NCBI GenBank assembly: GCA_963971535.1
Contig: OZ020586.1
Span: 75,479,706-75,543,705, forward strand
Direction: 5' to 3'
DNA from: Notolepis coatsorum
Taxonomy: Eukaryota > Chordata > Actinopteri > Aulopiformes > Paralepididae
DNA: 64,000 bases
Shown here in pieces: positions 1 to 10,397 of the stretch. The notes under the pieces were generated by a model. It saw only the letters and a list, made by a program, of their open reading frames with translations, was not told the origin of the DNA and did not search any database. Position 1 is the stretch's first letter; each line of letters starts with the position of its first letter. The position numbers were made by a program, and so were the translations under genes.

Positions 1-1440
1 GGTGCTACAGTGTGTTTGTTTAAAGTGAGTGTGTGCTATAAAGTGTGGGGAGTGGGTGCTACAGTGTGTTTGTTTAAAGTGAGTGTGTGCGTGTGGATGT
101 GTGTGCTGTGTGCGTTTGATGGTTGTTGTTGTGTAGTGTTCATTGTTCGTTAAGCAGCCTGATGGCCTGGGGATAGAAGCTTCTTCTGAGTCTTTCTGTG
201 CTCGCCTTGAGACTCCGGTATCGCTTGCCTGACCGCAGCAGTTCAAAGAGGCAGTTGTTAGGGTGGCTCGAGTCCTTAATAATAGTCTTAGCCTTCCCCC
301 TGCACCGCTTGTTGTAAATGTTCTGGAGGGTGGGGAGCCCCCCTCCGATTGTGCGTTCGGCTGAACGTGTCACTCTTTGTAGTCTGCTTCGGTCTTGTGC
401 AGTGCTATTCCCAAACCAGGAGGTGATGTTGCCAGTCAGGATGCTCTCTATTGTACATGAGTAGAAGTTCTTAAGGATCTTCTGACTGACTTGGAACTTC
501 CTTAGGCGCCTGAGGAAGTAGAGGCGTTGTCGTGCCTTCTTCACAACACTGTCAATGTGTGTGGTCCATGTCAAGTCCTCGGATATGTAGGCTCCGAGGT
601 ACTTAAAGCTGTTGACTCTCTCAACCGGTGCCCCGTCGATGCTGAGGGGGCTGTAGTCCTTGACCCCCGACCTCCTGAAGTCCACAATCATCTCCTTTGT
701 TTTGCTGACGTTCAGGGAGAGGCTGTTTTCCTGGCACCATCCCGCCAGGACCTTGACCTCTTCCAGGTAGGCCCTCTCGTCGTTGGCAGAGATCAGGCCC
801 ACCACCACTGTGTCGTCAGCAAATTTGATGATTGTGTTGCTACTCCGCTGAGCCACACAGTTGTGTGTGTACAGGGAGTAGAGGAGGGGACTCAGAACAC
901 AGCCCTGGGGGGCCCCTATGTTGAGGGTGATGGATGAGGAGGTGCAGTTGCCTGCTCTCACCACCTGGGGTCTGCCCGTCAGGAAGTCCAAGACCCACTG
1001 GCAGAGGTCATAGTTCAAGCCCAGGTCCCTGAGCTTGGCTATGAGTATGGAGGGGACTATGGTATTGAATGCCGAGCTGTAGTCGATGAATAGCATTCTC
1101 ACATAGTTCCCCTTCCTCTTGTCCAGGTGTGATGCTGCTGTGTGCAGCACATGGGCTATGGCGTCCTCCGTGGACCTGTTGGGGCGGTATGCAAATTGCA
1201 GGGGGTCCATGTTGATGGGGAGGGAGGAGCAGATGTAGCCCTTTACTAGCTTCTCAAAGCACTTCATGGCTATGGAGGTGAGAGCTACAGGGCGGTAGTC
1301 GTTGAGGCAAGCAGGCTTGGATTTTTTGGGTACAGGGATAATAGTGGACTTCTTCAGGCAGGTGGGGATGACAGCCTGTTCTAAGGACAGGTTAAATATG
1401 TCAGTGAATACCGGGGCCAGTTGGTCGGCACAGACTTTTA
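1..1440 (-). mobile_element. LINE (jockey/CR1/L2-like), 3' part, runs off the left edge
   Basis: Non-LTR retrotransposon on the minus strand. Bases 140-1440 encode the reverse transcriptase; bases 1-139 are 3' UTR rich in TG/GAGTGTGTG. The UTR carries an internal tandem duplication: the stretch beginning ggtgctacagtgtgtttg recurs about 52 bp later. The same UTR and protein C-terminus recur at 27863-28361, 53311-53720 and 63341-64000, so this is a dispersed family in this genome. The 5' end stops near 1440, where the sequence passes into repeat R1. 5' truncation is typical of target-primed reverse transcription. I did not assign a RepBase family; Rex1/Babar or L2 are the nearest candidates. 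Confidence 0.9.
140..1440 (-). CDS. LINE reverse transcriptase, 5'-truncated partial ORF
   Basis: The frame is open from the R1 junction near 1440 down to a TGA at 140-142. The ATG at 1267 is internal, because the frame continues upstream through [12 protein letters not shown] and [12 protein letters not shown], typical of the region before RT motif A. RT motifs then follow in order: [11 protein letters not shown] (motif A), [17 protein letters not shown] (motif B) and KFADDTVVV (catalytic FADD). After these come the thumb and the C-terminal region that ends AIRLLNEQ. The endonuclease domain is missing. No frameshift is seen over about 430 codons, so the copy is fairly young or was active recently, but it cannot be autonomous. 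Confidence 0.88.
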
Positions 1441-1491
1441 CAACTGGCCTGTGTAGCTGACTTTGAACACAGATCTTCCGCTAACGATCAT
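1441..1491 (-). repeat. Dispersed repeat R1, short segment left of BEL A
   Basis: The reverse complement contains gttcaaagtcagctacacag, which matches 39645-39675 inside the DIRS-like element. Together with 10049-10397 on the other side of BEL A it forms one R1 copy that the BEL insertion split. The exact LINE/R1 boundary is uncertain by about 10-20 bp. Confidence 0.65.
1487..1491. other. Target site duplication of BEL A, left (ATCAT)
   Basis: ATCAT lies directly before the TGTTGTGAAG start of the 5' LTR and is repeated directly after the 3' LTR at 10044-10048. Five bases is the usual duplication length for BEL/Pao. Confidence 0.9.
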
Positions 1492-2925
1492 TGTTGTGAA
1501 GGGCCAGATTAAACCGAATATATATATTTATTTATATATATATATTTAATTGTATTTGTATATTCTCTAATATTCCCTGATATCCCTTGTATATTCCTTG
1601 TACAATATGCATTGAATATCCATTCTAGCCTACTGAACATCCCATAATAGTCTCCATTCTACTATTGGTCGAGACCTTGGTGCCAGGCTGCCATACCCCT
1701 CAGACCCAGTTCAAACGTACCGCTCCACATGTACGAACAAGTCCTAGTTCCGCATAGGAATCTGGCTACCGCACCACTAATGGGACTATTTGTTCATAGT
1801 GCGTATATATACTGCGCTACTAAAGTAGGACTTTCTTTTCAGTCCAGTTTCTTACCCTCCAATAGAGTCACAGACGTAAAGCCTCCCCGCGACGCCACGT
1901 GTGGGAGTAAGGCCAAGTTCGCCTACCATCGGTATTGAGACATCGTGTATATTAATATTTGAATAGTCATATTTGGCACTATATCGTCGAGTTGGACGTA
2001 GTCTATTAAGCTAATAATAGTCTGTTAATATATAGTGCTTCGTGCGGTGAGAATACTACCGTAGTCAGTACCCCATCGTTTCGGGCAGAGAACTGGCTGC
2101 TTACCCAGGGTGGTTGACCCCATGTGAAGCTGCACCCGAGGAGCCCCAGAGCCGACGAGCGAGTGGACCTGTATACCGGATTATTCTACCGACGACAGCC
2201 CGCCTTCCCAGGCACGGATTATGCTTTGTATACTTTGATTATTCCATGGATAAAGACCCCCGACACTGCCGTGTGTTGGAACCCCCCCCCCTGGAGAGGA
2301 CGCAAGGTGAGGAGACGCTCTGCAAGACGAGGTCGCTTCACGTCTCTCCCCCGTGGACCGGAGAGAGCCGGCCCACAAAGAGTCCACCTGCTTTCATCTG
2401 TGGTCCAAGGATCGCCGGCGCATTGAACGGCACTACAGTGGGTTCACCTGGGATACCCTTGGCCGGACGAGGCAGCCGGATTCTACCCCCCCCCCCCCTC
2501 CTACTCCTGTCGGCTTACAAGCGACCGGATTAACCCCCCCTTAGTGTATCTAGTATATAATCATTAAAGTATCATTGCTGTTATTCCTTAACTATTCCAG
2601 GTCGTATATTTACCACCTGCGCCATCAGAGATTGGACATTCTCTATTGATATACCGACGAATACTCTTTGCCATAAAAGTGCATACTATTTCGATTCATA
2701 AATGTAATTAAGTGATTAAGTGCTTGCTCTACACACCATTGCTGTGTAGTAATAAACGCATACTTCGACTTCGTACATTTGTGTTGGATCCGTTTCATCT
2801 ACGTGAGAGTGTTTATGATAATATATTTATGCCGTGTACTGGGTGGCCGAATATTAAGTACAAAGGTAGTGGTAGTAAGTATCATATCTAGTAATACAGT
2901 CAGGGAATTGTACCCCTCAGTTACA
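1492..2925 (+). repeat. 5' LTR of BEL A
   Basis: 1,434 bp, begins TGTTGTGAAG and ends CAGTTACA. It contains an AT-rich start, a stretch of C-runs near 2280 and 2490, and TATA-like segments near 1805 and 2030. Short ORFs inside it recur in all LTR copies and are not taken as genes. The promoter and polyadenylation signals must lie here, but I cannot place the start site. Confidence 0.95.
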
Positions 2926-2927
2926 AT

Positions 2928-2944
2928 TGGTCCTTCGAGCCGGA
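2928..2944 (+). promoter_or_regulatory. Primer-binding site of BEL A (tRNA-Tyr)
   Basis: TGGTCCTTCGAGCCGGA, two bases after the LTR, is the exact reverse complement of the 3' end of vertebrate tRNA-Tyr(GUA) with CCA added. All three BEL copies carry it. It is where the host tRNA would prime minus-strand synthesis. Confidence 0.9.
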
Positions 2945-2993
2945 GGGTAATTAGTGTAATATTAATATAGTGTTATTAATATTGAAATGGCCT

Positions 2994-5900
2994 ATGATGA
3001 ACACTCCACGAAACGATCCTCCTAACCAACGCCCGCAGCGCGAACGACGGCTCCCTCAGTACTTAGAGGCTTACGCTGTCAGTCAACAACCTAGTCTTCT
3101 ACTAACAGTAAACGCGGTAAAACTAGAAAGTAAAAGTATGTCTAACCCCAACGCCCAGACTACCCCGACCATAGAGGCCCCTACGGGCTCTAATGTAACT
3201 GACCAAGTTCACGGTGGGGACCAGTGGGAACCAGACATGACTTCACACCCCGCCAGTACTGAAGAAGTAGTCCCCGATGAGTCCCGGGAGGAATACAACG
3301 CTACCGAGAGAGAACTCGGCACGGAAGAAGACGGGGAGAGCACCGTGGAGATAGAGCTCCAAGGCTCCGCAAGGAGTACCCCGAGGGAAGGCTCCCCTAT
3401 ACAACCGCCTTCTCCCAGCGAGGCAGAGAGGACCCTACAGCAGGCCTTCCTCATCAGCCTGAACGCCGCTGCTGAACGCGACCGACTGCAGATCCAGCAG
3501 CGAAGCGAACACGAGCAGATACGTCTAGAAATAAGACGCATTCAGATGGAAGAGAATGTGGCCCGAGAACGAGCCGGTGCTCAACGGGACGCAGCGCGCG
3601 ACAGACAGCAGTCGCAACTAATAGAACAGCTGATCAGACGGACAACACCCTCTCCCTCCGCCAGAGGCTCCAGGAACTCGTCTAGACACACCTCCAGGGC
3701 GGCATCCCCTAGCCGAGTAAACAACCCTGAACTTGACCAACAGACGAGGTCTATACCCCCCACAGACCACCTCCCCCCACCGGTCCAAGCGAGACCTAGC
3801 AACCGGGAAGGAGCAGCATATCCTGTGGAGAGGCTAAACCAGAGACTACAAGCACTGGATGACCTAACTGAAGACGAAGAGGAAGAGGAGGAGAACCACG
3901 ACCGAAGACAGCACAGTACTCTACCGGACCAGGAGGTCCGGTACAGCCCAGGCTATACTCCCGCGGAGCTGCGCTACAGACCCCCGACTCTATACACGGG
4001 TGAGCACGACGCACGACCCGCACCGAGGAACAGCACCTGGACAAGCGGGCCATGGTACACTGCCGGTACCAGCCCATACCAAGGAGCGGGAGGAGACTCG
4101 CCTAGGAGGCCTCTCCCCCAACGCTCGCCGATGTATCCACAGTCAGCGTCATACATTGGCACGCCTATGGTACCCGACTTCACCCAAGAGAACCGGGCCC
4201 AGTATACAGAACTCCGCATGTGTCTGGAGACCATGTTGGTGGATGTATTGGATGAACGCCACAAATACGCCATCCTACTGAAGCACTTAAAGGTGCCCCG
4301 CGCACATAATATAGCGCTCGCCTACGCGACTTCCACCACCCCATACACAGCAGCGCTGGTAGCATTGGACCAGAGGTATGGGCGCATATGGGATTACGTG
4401 ATCCAGGAGATCCGACACATCGACCGCTTACCCCCAGCAATAGACAATCGAGCACTGGACGACCTGTCCATCAGAGTGCAGTCCCTGGTAGGGATGTTGG
4501 GAGCGCAAAGTGAGAAGAGGAGGCATGAACTTTACGCCAACTCAAATGTGGAAAGGATTCTGGAGAAGCTGCCGCCCGCTCGTCAGGAGCGCTTTAGGCG
4601 GCAGAGGGACCACAGAGACCCGAATGGCCCCGAACCGAACCTCCTCGATCTAGCAGACTTCCTGGCGAGAGAAGTCAGCAGCCTACGGCTAGATACATTC
4701 GGACGGAGCACCCCTGGCTCCAGAGAAGGAACCAGACGACTAAATGATGGAAGAAGATCGGTGACTGTGATGCACCAATCGGAGTCAGTACCGAGCAGCA
4801 GGAGCCACAGTACCCCCTCCAGAACGGAGAAGTGGAAGATAGTGTGCCCCTACTGTGAGAAAGAACACTGGCTAGCGCAATGTGACTCCTTCCCCAAGCT
4901 GAACGCGGAGGAAGCAGGTCAATGGATAAAGTCCAACAAGCGCTGTTTTCGCTGTGCGCGCTCACACATGGCAGCCGAATGCCGCTTAAAGAAAAGGTGC
5001 ACCAAGTGCGATGGAGCCCATCTGGACATACTTCACAACAGTAACAGACGGCGCCCTTCACCTGCACCATCCAGCCGCAAAGCGAGCGTCATGTACATCG
5101 ATCCCGCCAGCAGCAGTGGAGCCCGAGTACTCCTAAAAGTAGTGCGTGTGACACTAAGCTACCAGAATAAAGTCCTGGACACTTACGCCGTCCTCGATGA
5201 CGGGTCAGAGAAGACCCTGCTGCTCGCCTCCGCTGCGGCCCAGCTAGGGCTGCGGGGAAGCGAAACCCAAATGACAATTCGGACAATAAGACGAGATTTG
5301 AAGACGATAAAGGGCGAGAATGTCTCATTCTCTATCGCAGCAAGCGGCCAGCCTGAGCGACGGTACCAGATTGCAGACGCTTTCACCAGCCAAGAAATAG
5401 GACTGTCGCGGTACACATACCCCGTCGCCAAGCTGATGGAGAAATATGCACATCTGCGCAAGTTACCGATCCCGCTCATAGACAATGCTATGCCGACCCT
5501 GTTGATAGGCTCCGACCATGCAGACCTCATTGTCCCGATAGACCGGGTTCATACCGGACCCCGAGGCTGTCCTGCAGCAGTCGAGACCCGTTTGGGATGG
5601 ACTCTCCAAGGCCCGCTCGCCAAATCTCTCAACCGAAGTACAGCCACTAGATGTCTCCACTCCCGAGTCACAGAGGGAGAAACCGCACTCCGGCAACACG
5701 TAGAGCGGCTATGGACCTTGGAACAAATGCCCTTTAAGAACGGAAAGAAAGACATTCGCTCTAAAGATGACATTTACGCCATTCACCTCCTCGAGACAGG
5801 GACCAAGAGAGTCCCGGTCAACGGCGTGTTGAGATACGCCACGCCACTCCTGCGGCGAGAAGGAATGCCTACTTTCCACGCCAAGACAGACGCCACAGAA

Positions 5901-6803
5901 CGGTACCTGCTGAACACGGAGCGGCGCTTAGCCAAGAACCCCGCCCAAGAGAGTGTATACCGCGCTGAGATTGAGAAGCTCATCACAGCGGGACACGTCA
6001 CAAAGATGGACATTAAAGAGGCTGACCAGACCACTGAATCGTGGTACGTGCCCCACCACAAGGTCCATCACAACGGTAAAGACCGCATAGTATTTAACTG
6101 CAGCTACCAGATCGGATCCCAAAATCTAAATAAAGAGTTACTGCCCGGTCCCACACTCGGCCCCTCCCTACTCGGCGTTCTACTCCGCTTCCGCCAGGAA
6201 AAGGTGGCCATCAGCGGGGACATTAAAGGAATGTTCCTGCAGGTGAGATTAGTAGAGGCGGACAAGCCCCTGTTACGGTTCCTATGGAGAGAGAAGCCAG
6301 GAGATGAGCACCCAGCCATCTACCAATGGGAAGTCCTCCCCTTCGGAACGACGTGCAGCCCCTGCTGTGCTACATTTGCACTACAGAAACATGTAGCAGA
6401 GGACCCAGCAGCGGACGAAGAGGTCCGACACAGCGTAAAGAACAGCTTCTACGTAGACAACTGTCTACAAAGCCTTTCAACCCAAGAAGAAGCCGAGGCT
6501 CTCCTGATTAAACTCCGCGCCTCATTGATCAAAGGCGGCTTTGATCTCAGGCAGTGGGCCAGCAGCGATCCGCAAGTACTGCGCAGCCTCTCCTCCGAGG
6601 ACAAGGCAGCCAGCAGCGAGACCTGGATGGCTACAATCCCGGGAGAAGCCCAGGAGATGACCCTGGGATTGGTGTGGCGATTCAAAACAGATTCGCTTCA
6701 CTACAGACACAAGCCCCTGGCTACGGACCAGGGAAGGCCGGCCGCGCGCCGACCACCAGACGGAGTGTGTACACAACACTCGCCCGACAATATGACCCGC
6801 TAG
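2994..6803 (+). pseudogene. BEL A gag-pro-RT (first part, ends by frameshift)
   Basis: The frame opens at ATG ATG AAC (2994) shortly after the PBS. It encodes an acidic, Glu/Arg-rich gag with a coiled-coil-like region (about residues 160-220). Three zinc knuckles follow near residue 616: CX2CX3HX4C twice, then CX2CX3HX4H. The aspartic protease has DDGSEKTLLL, and the RT has GDIKGMFLQ, LPFGTTCSPC and FYVDNCLQS. Compared with copy C, one base is missing in the GC-rich run near 6740-6748, so the frame ends at 6803 after about 20 wrong residues. The RT signature is YVDN rather than YVDD; copies B and C have it too, so it is a family trait and not damage. Confidence 0.93.
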
Positions 6804-7993
6804 GATGTATTCTACCGTACACCACCAGGGCAAAAATGATTGTACGAGCATTGTGGGACAAGGACCAGGGCTGGGACGACCCCATTCCCGCACACCTTGC
6901 ATCCACCTGGAGAGAGTGGGAGATGGAGCTCCACTCACTCCCAGGCGTTAATATGCGCCGAAGCTACTTCCCACCCACGGTGAGGCCAGAGACATGTAAA
7001 ATGGACTTACACGTCTTCAGTGACGCCTCAGAGGTCGCATACGGATCAGTAGCCTACTTGCGGGCCCAAGAAAAGGGGGGAGAGATCTACACAGCATTTG
7101 TCCTCGCCCGCTCGAGAATAGCCCCACGCAAGCAACAATCTATCCCACGTCTAGAGCTCTGCGCAGCCCTAGCCGGAGCGCACCTAGCCACGCTCATCCA
7201 ACGTGAGCTCACCATACCGGTATCTAGAACAATCCTGTGGTCAGATTCCACGACAGTACTCGCCTGGATCAAATTGGACTCATGCAAGTACAAAGTCTTC
7301 GTGGGAGTCAGAGTCACCGAGATTCAAGACTTAACCGAAGAGTTAACCGGAGAAACAGAGTGGCGCTACGTTGATACAAAACAGAACCCAGCTGACGTCA
7401 TCACCCGGGGAATGCCCCTAGATGACCTCACCCGTCGCAATGTCTACAGTGACGGCCCAGCATTCCTAAAGCTCCCGGAAGGAGAGTGGCCCACGCCTAT
7501 CCCGAGGGAAGCCAGTCAGGAGGAGGCTGAGAATAAGAAGCCTGTGTTCTGTGGATTGAGCACTGTTATCTACCCAGTTACCCCCAACACACTCCTGATG
7601 GGGCGGCTAGATCCTGCATTACCCCAGACAATGTACCGGCCTGAAGAAGCGAACGGCCGACGAATGTGGAGGTACAGCCAAGTATTAGCCGACAAGTTTT
7701 GGAGCAGTTTCCTACTGCACTACCTACCGTCTCTACAGACCCGCCAGAAGTGGGTAACGGAGAGAGACAATTTGACAGAAGGAACAGTCGTCATGATTAT
7801 TGATCAATCACTGCCCAGAGCTATGTGGCCGGCCGGCCGCGTAAGCAAAGTGATCACCGGTGCCGACGGCAAGGTCCGAGCAGCTGAAGTGCTTGTCCAG
7901 GGTCGCACTTACACCCGTCCCGTGGCGAGGCTCATAGAACTGCCCCGACTCCCAGACACAATCGATGATGACCATGACCCTATAACCCTATGA
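6745..7993 (+). pseudogene. BEL A RNase H and C-terminal tail (frame-shifted, integrase lost)
   Basis: After the frameshift the true pol frame continues from about 6745 with TTRRSVYTTLARQYDPLG. RNase H residues are all visible: FSDAS, LELCAALAGAHLA, WSDSTTVLAWIK and NPADVITRG. At about 7567 (…CGLSTV) the frame jumps to PVTPNTLLMGRLDP, which in copy B lies after the integrase core. About 1.07 kb is missing relative to B, including the HHCC zinc motif and all three DDE residues. The tail keeps the WPAGRV…GRTYTRPV region. Confidence 0.93.
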
Positions 7994-8090
7994 CTTTGTG
8001 AAGTTGACTGACCCCTACAGCAAACCCTTATGTGTAAATAGACAACGCGATTAATCTGTCTCTGTTTAACTGATTAGGTCTGGGACCAAT

Positions 8091-8101
8091 CAGGGGGTGG
8101 C
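8091..8101 (+). promoter_or_regulatory. Purine-rich tract of BEL A
   Basis: CAGGGGGTGGC directly before the 3' LTR. This is the expected place of the plus-strand primer. B has AGGGGGCGGC at the same place. Confidence 0.7.
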
Positions 8102-10043
8102 TGTTGTGAAGGGCCAGATTAAACCGAATATATATATTTATTTATATATATTTAATTGTATTTGTATATTCTCTAATATTCCCTGATATCCCTTGTATAT
8201 TCCTTGTACAATATGCATTGAATATCCATTCTAGCCTACTGAACATCCCATAATAGTCTCCATTCTACTATTGGTCGAGACCTTGGTGCCAGGCTGCCAT
8301 ACCCCTCAGACCCAGTTCAAACGTACCGCTCCACATGTACGAACAAGTCCTAGTTCCGCGTAGGAATCTGGCTACCGCACCACTAATGGGACTATTTGTT
8401 CATAGTGCGTATATATACTGCGCTACTAAAGTAGGACTTTCTTTTCAGTCCAGTTTCTTACCCTCCAATAGAGTCACAGACGTAAAGCCTCCCCGCGACG
8501 CCACGTGTGGGAGTAAGGCCAAGTTCGCCTACCATCGGTATTGAGACATCGTGTATATTAATATTTGAATAGTCATATTTGGCACTATATCGTCGAGTTG
8601 GACGTAGTCTATTAAGCTAATAATAGTCTGTTAATATATAGTGCTTCGTGCGGTGAGAATACTACCGTAGTCAGTACCCCATCGTTTCGGGCAGAGAACT
8701 GGCTGCTTACCCAGGGTGGTTGACCCCATGTGAAGCTGCACCCGAGGAGCCCCAGAGCCGACGAGCGAGTGGACCTGTATACCGGATTATTCTACCGACG
8801 ACAGCCCGCCTTCCCAGGCACGGATTATGCTTTGTATACTTTGATTATTCCATGGATAAAGACCCCCGACACTGCCGTGTGTTGGAACCCCCCCCCCTGG
8901 AGAGGACGCAAGGTGAGGAGACGCTCTGCAAGACGAGGTCGCTTCACGTCTCTCCCCCGTGGACCGGAGAGAGCCGGCCCACAAAGAGTCCACCTGCTTT
9001 CATCTGTGGTCCAAGGATCGCCGGCGCATTGAACGGCACTACAGTGGGTTCACCTGGGATACCCTTGGCCGGACGAGGCAGCCGGATTCTACCCCCCCCC
9101 CCCCTCCTACTCCTGTCGGCTTAGGCGGCACGGTGGTGTAGTGGTTAACACTGTCGCCTCACAGCAAGAAGGTCCAGGGTTCGATTCCCGCTTGGGGACC
9201 AGGTTTCCATGATGCCAGGTACCCAGGTGGGGTCTCTCCCAGGCCTTTCTGTGTGGAGTTTGCATGTTCTCCCCGTGCTCGCAAGGGTTTCCCCCCCGAT
9301 AAGATAAACCCAATGGAAAAACATGCACAACAACAGATCGCTAACACTGTGGCGTCCTTGACGAAGACGGACAGGAGCACTTGGATTGGTCCCCTGGCGC
9401 GGCTCACGTTGACGCCTGTCTGCTCCCGGCTGCCCCTGGGGGGGAAGGACGACGGGATGGGTTAATCGCAGAGACGAATCGCATCGGCGATTCTAAAGAG
9501 ACAATGCATGCGTGTGTGTTCCGGTGTGTGTGCTAAAAAAACTAACCGCTGTGTGTACCACTAAAACATTGAGTGTCGTTGCATGCCGAATAAAGACCTC
9601 TGCAACAGGTCCTGCATTATTATTATTATAATTTACAAGCGACCGGATTAACCCCCCCTTAGTGTATCTAGTATATAATCATTAAAGTATCATTGCTGTT
9701 ATTCCTTAACTATTCCAGGTCGTATATTTACCACCTGCGCCATCAGAGATTGGACATTCTCTATTGATATACCGACGAATACTCTTTGCCATAAAAGTGC
9801 ATACTATTTCAATTCATAAATGTAATTAAGTGATTAAGTGCTTGCTCTACACACCATTGCTGTGTAGTAATAAACGCATACTTCGACTTCGTACATTTGT
9901 GTTGGATCCGTTTCATCTACGTGAGAGTGTTTATGATAATATATTTATGCCGTGTACTGGGTGGCCGAATATTAAGTACAAAGGTAGTGGTAGTAAGTAT
10001 CATATCTAGTAATACAGTCAGGGAATTGTACCCCTCAGTTACA
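8102..10043 (+). repeat. 3' LTR of BEL A, interrupted by a SINE
   Basis: Same ends as the 5' LTR. Total 1,942 bp; without the roughly 509-bp insert at 9124-9632 it is about 1,433 bp, matching the 5' LTR. Confidence 0.95.
9124..9632 (+). mobile_element. V-SINE (DANA-like) inside the BEL A 3' LTR
   Basis: The head starts GGCGGCACGGTGGTGTAGTG and has tRNA-like pol III boxes: A box around TGGTGTAGTGG and B box GGTTCGATTCC. Next comes the conserved V-SINE core TGGAGTTTGCATGTTCTCCC, and the 3' end is a (TTA)n run. Only TTA is clearly repeated at the two borders, shorter than the usual SINE duplication, so the exact 3' border is uncertain. It inserted after the BEL did, because the 5' LTR is uninterrupted. 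Confidence 0.85.
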
Positions 10044-10048
10044 ATCAT
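10044..10048. other. Target site duplication of BEL A, right (ATCAT)
   Basis: Matches 1487-1491 exactly. Confidence 0.9.
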
Positions 10049-10397
10049 CCATGCCCATATTTCCTCGTGAGGGAATACTCTCATTTGCATATGAAAGAAG
10101 GGGCCTACACGGTGACAGAGAAACAACCACTCGTCCAGAAAACACAGGGATCACCAGTGTTCATTGGTCGTGGCCCACTAGTTAACTATAATGGGCTTCA
10201 GACCAAGGTCTTCTGTCGCCTAAGAGGCTGAACAAAGGACCCTAGTCTGGGGCCGGTTTTCATAAACATAAACTAGCCCCCATAGCACTAACAGACAAGT
10301 GGAGCTCGCCAGCAAAACATAACTCACCAAACCTGGAACCCACCGCTTCTCACAACAGCGGCGCGTCCTACAGCCCAGCTGTGTCTTTATCGCAACC
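10049..10397 (-). repeat. Dispersed repeat R1, main segment between BEL A and BEL B
   Basis: The reverse complement matches about 39285-39640 inside the DIRS-like element. Shared stretches include CCGCTGTTGTGAGAAGCGGT, TCCACTTGTCTGTTAGTGCT, CTAGGGTCCTTTGTT and GGTGATCCCTGTGT. No ORF. Both copies may be fragments of the DIRS-like family's 5' interior, but the family is unknown to me. Confidence 0.75.

Larger units (their letters stand above)
1492..10043 (+). mobile_element. BEL/Pao LTR retrotransposon copy A (integrase-deleted)
   Basis: Complete element with two LTRs (1492-2925 and 8102-10043), tRNA-Tyr PBS, gag-pro-RT-RNaseH coding region, purine tract and 5-bp duplication. The two LTRs differ at only a handful of bases that I could see (for example 1757 versus 8359) plus a V-SINE in the 3' LTR, so insertion is recent. 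It cannot act alone. A 1-base loss near 6740 shifts the frame in pol, and a deletion at about 7567 joins the segment after RNase H directly to the post-integrase tail, removing the zinc-binding and DDE parts of the integrase. It is nearly identical to copy C but in the opposite orientation. Confidence 0.95.

Noticed and set aside
527..937. 136-codon plus-strand frame
   Set aside because: Antisense shadow of the LINE reverse transcriptase, whose motifs on the minus strand are clear.
2114..2533. 139-codon frame in the BEL LTR, repeated in the other LTRs
   Set aside because: It is carried along by LTR identity, changes length through C-run slips (C-run near 2280/2490), lacks a domain, and overlaps regions expected to hold the promoter and R/U5.
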